Shown here piece by piece: positions 52,541-61,083 of a stretch of DNA of 64,000 nucleotides (positions are counted from its first letter, which is position 1; the number at the start of each line of letters is the position of its first letter). Below the pieces are notes generated by a model. That model saw nothing but the letters and a program-made list of their open reading frames with translations, was not told the origin of the DNA and made no database searches. The stretch is from Pseudo-nitzschia pungens (lineage: Eukaryota > Bacillariophyta > Bacillariophyceae > Bacillariales > Bacillariaceae), in NCBI GenBank assembly GCA_037355855.1, contig CM074765.1:2170001-2234000 (forward strand). The letters run 5' to 3'. The position numbers were made by a program, and so were the translations under genes.

Positions 52541-54535
52541 TCAGTTCTTGGGGGTCTGTCCTTGGTTGCCCTTCTTCTTGCCCTTTCTGCGTCCCTTGGG
52601 CCCAAAACTGTTCCCTGCGCCTTGGGTCGCATTCGCGTCCTTCGCGGAGGCAGCAGGCGTGGTAGAACTAGTGGACTGAATAGTTCGAGCTTTCTTCTGC
52701 TGGCGGAGGTCATACAACTGCTTTCGTTGTTCCTTGGAGAAGGTCTTGTAGACTTCATAGGGATAAGGTTTGTCCTCAATCTTGCCGCCGTACGATCCGC
52801 CCTTGTTGCTTCCCTGGTTGCCACCACCACCACCACCTTGGTGTACAGAGGAGATACTTCGCGCTCGCTTGGTTGAGACCGCACCCATTTTTCGTATGCC
52901 AAGGCACCTCTTGAAGTACGAGACGCACTCGTTGAAGTTCTTGGTGTACTTGTCGGTTTCAAAGATCTGGATCTTGGGGTTCTCAAACCGGTCGTCTTGG
53001 ATGCTGTGGATGAAACGCATGGTGAAGTCCTCCTCGTCGGGCAACTTGTCGTGGTTGGATAGCGTAGTCTGGAAATTCAACCAAGTTCTGCAGTGCTTCT
53101 CGAAGTCGTAGGTGCGGGAATCACCTGTATAGCGGGAGGTGTACATACCGGTACGGACCTTGTCAAGGATAGCCGCGACGTTGGTTGCGGAGAAGGCATT
53201 CTCGTAGAGAGTTAGGAAAGCCGCTCGGGCGTTCCCAGTTGGATTCTTCGCGTCTTTGTACCTCCGAGTGTAGGCCCAGGCAGGGCCATCACGAACTGCG
53301 TTGCAGAGCAACACCCAAACGTCATGGTTGTCAGTGACGAACTGCGGGCCTTCAAGCGTGGCGCATCGAACATTGTAATCCTTCCAGTTGGAGAAAATTC
53401 CGTCTTTTCCAACAGTGGCGGATCGCTCTGCTGCAGAAACCGTCTCTTGGTCCCTCGGACGAATGACGTATGATAGGGGGAACCCTTGTTCATTGTACTG
53501 AAAGCGGAGGAACTGGCGGAAGCTTTCTTCCCACTGACGGAAGTTGTCAAGATTGACGAGCTTCGGCGGGGTAATGGACGCTGAGACTGTCTCCTTGTCG
53601 GCGGTCTGCATTTCATGCAGGCGCTGGCGCGTTCGGTTGGCTGCGAGGGGATCACTAAGCCAAGTATGGGCAGTAGGCTTGATACCAATGAGAGGTTGGT
53701 AGCGGATCCACTCCGAAAGAAGCTGAAAGGACTGTCTGAAGGATAGTCCGATGAATACTCGTTCATGGTAGGGGCACATTGGATGACGACTCCCATTGAA
53801 GTCACGAAGGTACTTGGGGAGTTCCTTGGCAGAGAGCTGTTGGATTGCCTGGATGCTGCTCAGGCCGTTCCGGAATAACTCATCCGCCGTATCACTGTTG
53901 CTGAAACCAGAGAGTATCTTGTGGAGGTCTAACTCCTTTGAGCTGAGCTTTGCTCCATTCTTGTATCCAGAGATTCCACCATTAGCCTGGGCTGTGGCAT
54001 GAGCTTGGAGGATTTCAGGACTAGCCCCTGCAGGTGCAGGAGCGGGAGCAGGAGCAGGAGCACGAGCGGCGGCAGCAGCAGCGGCGGCTGCAGCAGCAGC
54101 GTCAGCAGCAATCCGGGCTGCATCCTCACGAGCGGCGGCAGCAGCAGCGTCAGCAGCAATCCGGGCCGCATTCTCGCTACGCATTGCTCTCGGTTCTTGA
54201 ATAGCAGCAAGCAGGATCATCTCAGATCGGGGTTGGATGTCAAGGTTCGGTTCCTGTTGGACCCTGGAGGCTCCAAATGCGGCAGGGACAGCAGGAGCAA
54301 CAGGAGGGACTCCAGGCGCTCCGACAGGGGGAACGCCGTCTCCAGGCGCTCCGACAGGAACAACTCCAGGAAGATCTCCAGGTGGGGGAGCGCCGACTCC
54401 GGCTTCGGCTCCGGCTCCGGGGACAGCTCCAGGCGGGGGAGCGCCACCTCCGGCTCCACCATCTCCAGGGGCATCTCCAGCAGCGCCTGCTCCGGCGGCG
54501 GCTGCAGCGATTTGTCTTCTAGTTTGCTTGGCCAT
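52541..54535 (-). CDS. Copia gag (664 residues)
   Basis: Complete frame from ATG at 54535. Residues 1-190 are extremely Ala-, Pro- and Gly-rich, with two ARIAADAAAAAA repeats. The globular capsid-like part follows (about 195-560): LSSKELDLHKILSGFSNSDT, WLSDPLAANRTRQRLHEMQT, NFRQWEESFRQFLRFQYNEQ, FDFEKHCRTWLNF-like, MRFIHSIQDDRFENPKIQIF. The end is Gly- and Lys-rich (HQGGGGGGNQGSNKGGSYGG to KGRRKGKKKGNQGQTPKN), which probably binds RNA, without a Cys knuckle. The stop TGA (52541-52543) is followed in the same frame by pol, so a stop-readthrough Gag-Pol is plausible. It starts about 790 bases inside the insertion-bearing leader. Confidence 0.9.
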   Translation of the reverse strand: MAKQTRRQIAAAAAGAGAAGDAPGDGGAGGGAPPPGAVPGAGAEAGVGAPPPGDLPGVVPVGAPGDGVPPVGAPGVPPVAPAVPAAFGASRVQQEPNLDIQPRSEMILLAAIQEPRAMRSENAARIAADAAAAAAREDAARIAADAAAAAAAAAAAARAPAPAPAPAPAGASPEILQAHATAQANGGISGYKNGAKLSSKELDLHKILSGFSNSDTADELFRNGLSSIQAIQQLSAKELPKYLRDFNGSRHPMCPYHERVFIGLSFRQSFQLLSEWIRYQPLIGIKPTAHTWLSDPLAANRTRQRLHEMQTADKETVSASITPPKLVNLDNFRQWEESFRQFLRFQYNEQGFPLSYVIRPRDQETVSAAERSATVGKDGIFSNWKDYNVRCATLEGPQFVTDNHDVWVLLCNAVRDGPAWAYTRRYKDAKNPTGNARAAFLTLYENAFSATNVAAILDKVRTGMYTSRYTGDSRTYDFEKHCRTWLNFQTTLSNHDKLPDEEDFTMRFIHSIQDDRFENPKIQIFETDKYTKNFNECVSYFKRCLGIRKMGAVSTKRARSISSVHQGGGGGGNQGSNKGGSYGGKIEDKPYPYEVYKTFSKEQRKQLYDLRQQKKARTIQSTSSTTPAASAKDANATQGAGNSFGPKGRRKGKKKGNQGQTPKN

Positions 54536-55325
54536 GGTTGACTTTGCTTGACTTGCTCTGAGTAACTAACTTGCTTCGATTTCTAAACCAAATTCTTTTG
54601 TGGTGGGAGCTGTCTCCAATCGATGGTCCGCGTCGATTGTTCCGTACTCGTATCGACAGTGGGTTGTCGATTGTTCCGTGTCGACAATTCCGAAAGAAAA
54701 GGGTATCACGTATCACGTCAGCATTGGTGTCAACATTTTCGTGTTGACGTCTATCCACATCAATGGTTCCGATTCGATGGTTGGATGGCTGGTTACGACC
54801 AAAAAGAAGAATTCTATTCGGTCTTTCTGCTCCGGACCAATCGATTTGATTCTGAGATATGACAGATCTCAGGGTTCTTGGCTTGTCTGATTCCAAGTTC
54901 CCTTGGCTAAAATCAAAAAAATCGATGGTATGGCAGATTTGAGGTTGTCTGCGCCTCGTGAGGTTGTCTGCGCCTCAGTCGGATGGGCCTGACGTCATGT
55001 CCCTGGTCTGCTGGACACTGTCAACACTGGGAATTTCCTTTTTTCCAGTGTGGCTCCATCCATCGGCAAACGTCCCCTTGAATCCTGTAAATAACAGGGA
55101 ATCATGGACGTTGCTTTCTCCACGTCCTGCTCCTTCCCCTACCGGATCGAGCCTCCATGGTGCCACCATGATGCTCATCTACTGTATCAACGACTGCGTA
55201 TCAACAGGCCCCAGAGGTGGATGTGTGGGCTCCGGTCGTATTGCGCGTTTGCTGGGGAAGGGCTCCCCATTAACATCAGGGATCTCGCGATGTCAGCTGT
55301 AGGTCCAATAAGCTGATGTTTTACA
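54536..55325 (-). other. Copia 5' leader, gag-proximal part
   Basis: Between gag and the second short insertion. A cluster of TCGATTGTTCCG and GTCGACAATTCCG words (54610-54700) forms short inverted repeats. No ORF is supported. With 57460-57632 it makes about 960 bases of untranslated leader. Confidence 0.6.
55306..55325. repeat. 20 bp target site duplication of short element 2, left copy
   Basis: CAATAAGCTGATGTTTTACA, identical to 57440-57459. Confidence 0.93.
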
Positions 55326-57439
55326 CAATTTGCGCGACGCGCATTTTGTCCGACGTTCCGATGTTCCAGTACTAAAAATACGTAGATTTCTACACAACTT
55401 TACCATGCGATATCTCGCTCCCTTATACACCCCCAATCACAACCCCAGGACCTACATGTATTAACCAAGACATGCGCTCTTCGTTTCTGCTATCGGTTCA
55501 GTTGCTGGATGCTTCCTTTCGTTGAGTTTGTTGCCAATTCACTGCTCGACCAAGGGATCAGCAACAGCAGCAGCACCAAAACCAAGATCGACACATAATT
55601 TTCTACAGCACTTCCAGTACAGATTCTACAGCAATTCACCACTCTTTTTCGATGTACGGTACTGATCTGTTCCCAAGCTCCAACCAAGGCCCTTACGTAT
55701 ATCTTGCTATACTTAATGTTCTACACTGTTTCCAAGCTGCTTAAGTGATTCTCACTTAAAGTTCTTCCACTGTAGGAATATTTCTACACGAAATTCCAGA
55801 TGTCATCTGTTTCCAAGTCTAATGCCCTGCTGGTACATAAGTGTTTTCGCTTATGGTCCTAATGTTTTCTGACCCAAGCCCAAAAGCCGCTAAGTACAGT
55901 TCACTTAAGGCTCTACCATCTACATATACCTCTCAGGTGTACAGTATAAATGTCATCTGTTTCCAAGTCTACTGCCGTGCTGGACCCTAAGTGTTTTCAC
56001 TTATGGTCCTACTGTTTCTTGACCCAAGCCCCAAAGCCGCTAAGTACAGTTTGCTTAAGGCTCCACCACCTACATAACCCTCTCAGGTGTACTGTATAAA
56101 TGTCATCTGTTTCCAAGTCTACTGCCCTGATGGACCCTAAGTGTTTTCGCTTATGGTCCTACTGTTTCCTGACCCAAGCCCTAAAGCCACTAAGTACAGT
56201 TTGCTTAAGGCTCCCCTACCTACATATACCTCTCAGATGCATTCTTCAACTGTCATCTGTTTTCAAGTCTAGTGCCCTGATGGACCATAAGTGTTTTCGC
56301 TTATGGTCCTACTGTTTCCTTACCCAAGCCCCAAAGCCGCTAAGTACAGCTTGCTTAAGGCTCTCCTACCTACATATACCTCTCAGATGCACACTTCAAC
56401 TGTCATCTGTTTTCAAGTCTACTGCCCTGCTGGACCATAAGTGTTCTCACTTAAGGTCCTACTATTTCCTGACCCAAGCCCCAAAGCCGCTAAGTACAGC
56501 TTGCTTAAGGCTCTCCTACCTACATAACCCTCTCAGATGCACACTTCAACTGTCATCTGTTTTCAAGTCTACTGCCCTGATAGTCCATAATTGTTTTTGA
56601 TTATGGACCTACTGTTTTTATGACCCAAGCCCCAAAGCTGCTAAGTACATGTTACTTAACGCACCACCACCTACATATACCCCTCCAGTTCACAGTACAG
56701 CAGAGACCTGTTTTCAAGCCTACAGCCCTGATGGTCCATAAGTGTTTTCACTTAAAGGCCCTGTTTCCAAGCTACTACAGGAGAGCAAGTTCAAGTTCGA
56801 ACAGAAGGCCAGCTGTTACGAATTTGAATTTGGTAGTAGGCTCCACCGCCTCTACGTGTTTCTGGCTACTACTAAGTTCGAACAGGAGGACAGCTGTTCT
56901 GAATTTGGTAGTAGGCTCTGTACTTTATGTACCATACAGTGGTAAGGAATGTGGTTCGGGATGTGTTTGGGGATGACTACTCGCATTACTGGTGATGCTG
57001 CAATCCAGCATTCAGAGAGGAGTTTTGCTTTTGTACGCTGACCACTAGCATTACAGATACCATGTATCTAGTCAGGGTTTTGCTTGTGTCAGCTGACCAC
57101 TAGCATTACGGATGCTGCACACCAGCATTGGAGGGACAGTTTTGCTTGTGTCTTTCCCTTTCACGTTCTTGTTACCCCGTTTCCTGTACGCTTTGCAACA
57201 GCAGTGTCTGTTGTGCTCTGGACTGGTTCGTTTTTTTCCTGTTTCTTACCAAGGTTCGTTTGCAAAATAGCCGTCCTTACAACCTGGGGCCTATTCCCCA
57301 TGGTTGAGGCGGCGCGTCGTTCTACAACTTGGGGCCTAACCTCTCTTCGATTGAGGCGACGATAAAGTCTGGTTACAGACTGAGTAGCTTTTAACCACCT
57401 TCGGTGGATTTTCCTACTTAAATAAGTATATTATTATTA
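55326..57439 (+). mobile_element. Short non-LTR derivative 2 (2.11 kb, non-coding)
   Basis: Inserted in the copia leader between 20 bp duplications, plus strand, same family as 49549-51590. It begins CAATTTGCGCGACGCGCATT and ends with ATT units. From about 55960 to the end it looks base-for-base identical to the first copy (the incidental open frames of 166, 118 and 93 codons are the same). The 5' part (about 55490-55950) differs and includes an extra repeat unit. It has no protein of its own and would need ORF2 in trans. Confidence 0.9.
55800..56815 (+). repeat. About 150 bp tandem repeats of short element 2
   Basis: TGTCATCTGTTT starts near 55801, 55952, 56101, 56250, 56400 and 56549, then a diverged unit near 56704. 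This is the same unit as in the first short element, with about one additional copy. Confidence 0.85.
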
Positions 57440-57459
57440 CAATAAGCTGATGTTTTACA
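57440..57459. repeat. 20 bp target site duplication of short element 2, right copy
   Basis: Same 20 bases as 55306-55325; copia leader continues after it up to the LTR at 57633. Confidence 0.93.
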
Positions 57460-57632
57460 TCCAAGTGTAGGCATGGATGCCAGTGGTGATCAGCCAGCTG
57501 GGTTTCTTCACACGCTCTAGCCGGCGTCCCGGTTCGTAGTGGGTCGAGCGGTGGGTCTGATAAACTGTGTTGATATCCGCTCGTCAGCGGTCTTCAGGGT
57601 CTAATCGTAGATAAATATCTCGTACTGCGTAC

Positions 57633-58498
57633 TGAAAAATAGGCGAAAGCCTTAACAATAATAATACATAAAGTCCTGGCAAATCGTGAGTCTACAGTGG
57701 ACTGTTCAAGGTCTATTGCATACGCTCAAGCAATACAAGGCACTTCCCTAGAGGTACATCGGAATCGTCGTAAGGGGAGGGCATGATAGGTGTGTTTATT
57801 TTTGAGTAAAAGAAAGAGTGAATAAAAGGGGAGCTGAGCCAAAGCGCTCAGCTCTGTATTCATGTATCGTGACATCGATTCGCTAACTCGCTAACTCGTA
57901 TAATAACAGAGCTCCTGTAGCTCTGGTACTGTATCCTACGAGTAGCGTACTCGGAGTATCGTAGGTATCTCCGATTAATTAGATCGAATCGTGTGCTAGC
58001 TCACTTATGCTAGCACGTTTGATAACTGTTTGGGCCGGGTATCCGGTCATGGTATATATTATACACCAATGACCCGACCCCGGCGGTAGCATCGTATCTT
58101 AGCAGGGTATCATGGTAGGCTAGCATCTTTCAGTATCTCGTAGTCTTAGCAACCCTAACCCTGTAGCATTTAGCTACACCATAAAAGGTGCTTTACTCGG
58201 GGTACGTACGATTGGTACAAATCGTACGCGGCGACCCTAGTAAACTCTGCTAGCAATACTAGACAGGATAGGTCTGCTGCTAAGCCTGCTGCTAAGCCTG
58301 CTGCTAAGCCTGTTGCTAAGCCTGCTGCTAAGCCTGTTGCCAAGCCTGTTGCTGAGCCTGTATGCTAGCAATTAGCACACAGCTCTAGCACTCAGCTCAG
58401 CACCTGTTAGTCAGTTACTGGAGGCTGCTGACTGTAGCCCCAGTACATTCTCCTACACAGGAGCCCTAGCACAGATGGTAGCACACTGGATATCTTCA
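57633..58498 (-). repeat. 5' LTR of the copia element (right)
   Basis: 866 bp, identical to 44438-45303 except one visible base. It contains the promoter for the minus-strand transcript by position. The 12 bp CTGCTAAGCCTG array lies at about 58273-58361. Confidence 0.93.
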
Positions 58499-58704
58499 TA
58501 CTATTGCATACACTTAGTTAGTACAAGGTACTTCCCTAGAGGTACATTGGAATCGATTGAAAGGGGAGGGCGTGATAGGTTGTTTATTTTAGAGTGAAAA
58601 GAAAGAGTGAAAGGAGGAGGGAGCTGAGCCAAAGCGCTCAGCTCCTGTATTGTCATGACAGCGTTGTTTGCTAACTCGTAGAATGATAGGGCTAGCTCTG
58701 TAGC
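58499..58704. repeat. Right part of the older LTR, between copia and gypsy copy 3
   Basis: Continues the LTR alignment interrupted at 44437: CTATTGCATACAC, ACTTCCCTAGAGGTACATTG, GGGGAGGGCGTGATAGG, GAGCTGAGCCAAAGCGCTCA. It differs at many bases from the copia LTR. Gypsy copy 3 is inserted in it at 58705, so the LTR was hit twice. Confidence 0.78.
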
Positions 58705-58899
58705 TGCCGTGCACCAGAATACAGTCACGAGTACACGCGGGACTGGATTAAGGATAAGGATAAAAGAAAACAATCGGCGAGCCAATGGAATCGCTAATTG
58801 CCAGAGAGCTCTTAGAACTGTAGCATATAGACTAACTGATAGAGCTCACAATTTGCATATCACTACTATTCTAATCACTAGTAGACCCGGGGTATGGCA
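58705..58899 (+). repeat. 5' LTR of gypsy copy 3
   Basis: 195 bp, TGCCGTGCACC...GGGGTATGGCA, followed by TGATTTTAAAATCA as in copy 2. It differs from the copy 2 LTRs at a handful of bases. Confidence 0.93.
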
Positions 58900-59643
58900 T
58901 GATTTTAAAATCAAGCTGAGTGCTGATGACCATGAGCAGAAAGAGATCGATCGGCCAAGGCGCCGACGAGATCGAAAGACTGCCAGAAAATGGAGGCACA
59001 GAGAGGCAAAACAGGGAGAAGGATATCCAGTGTCTGCAGCACAAGGAAGACCGACCCCAGCGACTGTTGGCTCCAGTATAAGGGAGCAACAGCAGCAACA
59101 GAGACACCTAAGGACCCAGACAGGCCCATGGTCGACAACAGAAATAATCGAAAAATACAGAAATATGTGCTGAAAAAGTGACACATAATCCAGTGATTGG
59201 ACTAATTGGACCAACACTGAGTGGATGGACAGACCACAGGTGGATGCCAACCAAAACCGAAATATACGGATATCCGGAAAGGTATATAACCAAATACCCA
59301 AACACCACTAATCCCACGGGATACGGGAAGTGGGACCGGCCCGGTGACAGCTTAAGAAAGAAGCAACGCCGGAGAACCATGGGAATCGAATCCCACGAGA
59401 CAAAAACAGAAACAACTCCGGGGAACCACAGGATTCCCGTGAACTAAAGAGAGAAACAACTCCCACCACTGAACAGACCAGGGGGAAAATCAGTTATAAC
59501 ACGAGTTATCGCGAGAGCAACTTAATCTGGAACTGAAAACTGGAAAAACTGGAGCAATCATTCTTGCCCAGTTCAGTTCAAAGCAACAAGATAACAGAAA
59601 TAGTGTAACTAAAATAACTTATTAGACAACTGATTAACCCACC
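58900..59643 (+). other. Gypsy copy 3 leader
   Basis: About 745 bases matching 11629-12376 along their length. Short frames are not conserved between the copies, so it is taken as untranslated. Confidence 0.7.
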
Positions 59644-61083
59644 ATGGCGACCAAAGGAACCAAACTGAAACCTTTCAACATCACACGGGAGGACTGGCCG
59701 GAAGACGCCACCACCGTAAAGATGAATGTAGACAGCGAACAGGGCGGAATCGCATTCAGCGACTACCTGAAGGTCCTCAATGGTACTGAAAGACCAGAAC
59801 TCTTCCTTATCTGGAAGAGAGACTTTGACCAGAAAATTGCTGGCAATGACAAACTCCACGGAGACCAGAAACTGGACGTCCTACAGAGAATCCTCTCTAA
59901 TGAGGCACTCGCACTGGTCCAGCGGACGCTCACTTGGACCTATTTGGCCGAACCGAACCACAAGGTCCACCACACCAGACGGGTACAGAAAAAGATCCAG
60001 GAGATCGAGCAAAGGGACCAAGCAAACATCCTACTATCAATGGGACAAGACGCCACCGAAACTCCCACGGGAGCCTCCAAGGAGACGGCAAAGGAGAAAT
60101 CTCCAAACGCCGACAAAACCGACACAGCCACGGCGAGATCGGACAAAGAATCGGAGACCGACAACCTCGAGTCTCCAATCCCAAAGAAAAAGGTCGCAAG
60201 CGCCCTCACCCAGTACTACCAATCCCAGGAGTACAGGAAGGATATCATGGAGGAATGCATGCATGTCCTCAAACTCAAAATCTTTGGCAATGACCAAAAC
60301 GGCAAGCGCTCGTACATCGTCCTCCGACGATTCATGCGAGGCATGCGCGTGGACCTCAAACATGGCATCCGAGCCTGGGCCAACCGAATGGCCGAACTCC
60401 AAAGCTACCTCCCAGAATGCCTCTGGGAATGTGGCAGTGACCAAATGGAAACACCAAGAAGCTTCACCCAAGGAGAACTGAAGGAAATCTTGGATTCCAA
60501 CATGACCCACTCCCAACGGGAGAAACTGGAGCACATTAGTTGGGACCTCTACACCCACTCCTTTAACACCACTATCGACAAGCTCGAAAACCTGGAAATC
60601 ACCATCCGGAAGGAAGCAATAATGCAACAACGCATCACCGACCTCGAAAAGCAGACCGGTGTCACCAAGAAGAATCCCAAGGCCGCATCTGGGGGAGGAA
60701 CCCACCACGGGAAATCCCCTGGCAAAAAGAAGCGCCCTGTGGACAACAGCAACAAACAGCTATGCAAGACCTGTGGCAAGGTCCATGCCGGCAAATGCTG
60801 GAAATTAACCGGTGGTCCCCACAAGAAGGGGAAGTTCGACCGGGAAACCATCAACCTGCTCAAGGAGCATTTTGTGGCCAAAGAACAAGACTCAGACGCT
60901 GAGCAACACTCCAAACCCCACTGGGGAAGGAATCTATTGAACCACGAGTACTCTTATGTACTGGCCACGGCCCAAGCTGACCACGACGTCTCTGATGACG
61001 AGATCGACATCTCCGAACAGGAACTCAAAGAGTACAGACGAAAGTACAGAAAGACCTTTAAAAAGAAAGGCTCCCACAACTGA
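59644..61083 (+). CDS. Gypsy copy 3 gag (479 residues, intact)
   Basis: ATG at 59644 in a good context (CCACCATGGCG). The N-terminus is MATKGTKLKPFNITREDWPE, followed by an acidic and Thr-rich linker (about 135-195) and a capsid-like helical part with YYQSQEYRKDIMEECMHVLK and YIVLRRFMRGMRVDLKHGIR. A Lys-rich patch HHGKSPGKKKRPVDNSNKQL and a Cys-rich knuckle CKTCGKVHAGKCW follow. The end is KKKGSHN and TGA (61081-61083), followed at once in the same frame by ATG of pol. Copy 2 has the same knuckle and the same TGA-ATG junction, so it is a family trait. Confidence 0.93.
   Translation: MATKGTKLKPFNITREDWPEDATTVKMNVDSEQGGIAFSDYLKVLNGTERPELFLIWKRDFDQKIAGNDKLHGDQKLDVLQRILSNEALALVQRTLTWTYLAEPNHKVHHTRRVQKKIQEIEQRDQANILLSMGQDATETPTGASKETAKEKSPNADKTDTATARSDKESETDNLESPIPKKKVASALTQYYQSQEYRKDIMEECMHVLKLKIFGNDQNGKRSYIVLRRFMRGMRVDLKHGIRAWANRMAELQSYLPECLWECGSDQMETPRSFTQGELKEILDSNMTHSQREKLEHISWDLYTHSFNTTIDKLENLEITIRKEAIMQQRITDLEKQTGVTKKNPKAASGGGTHHGKSPGKKKRPVDNSNKQLCKTCGKVHAGKCWKLTGGPHKKGKFDRETINLLKEHFVAKEQDSDAEQHSKPHWGRNLLNHEYSYVLATAQADHDVSDDEIDISEQELKEYRRKYRKTFKKKGSHN

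Larger units (their letters stand above)
44438..58498 (-). mobile_element. Ty1/copia (CoDi-like) retrotransposon with two nested insertions
   Basis: Two 866 bp LTRs (44438-45303 and 57633-58498) look identical except for one base (GGTGAAAG against GGCGAAAG). Reading right to left the element has 5' LTR, leader, gag (54535-52541), TGA, then pol: protease, integrase, RT, RNase H (52540-45930), then 3' LTR. Integrase before RT is the copia order. Two short non-LTR derivatives are inserted at 49549-51590 (in pol) and 55326-57439 (in the leader). Without them the element is about 9.87 kb. The near-identical LTRs indicate a recent insertion, and the nested ones are younger still. Confidence 0.94.
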
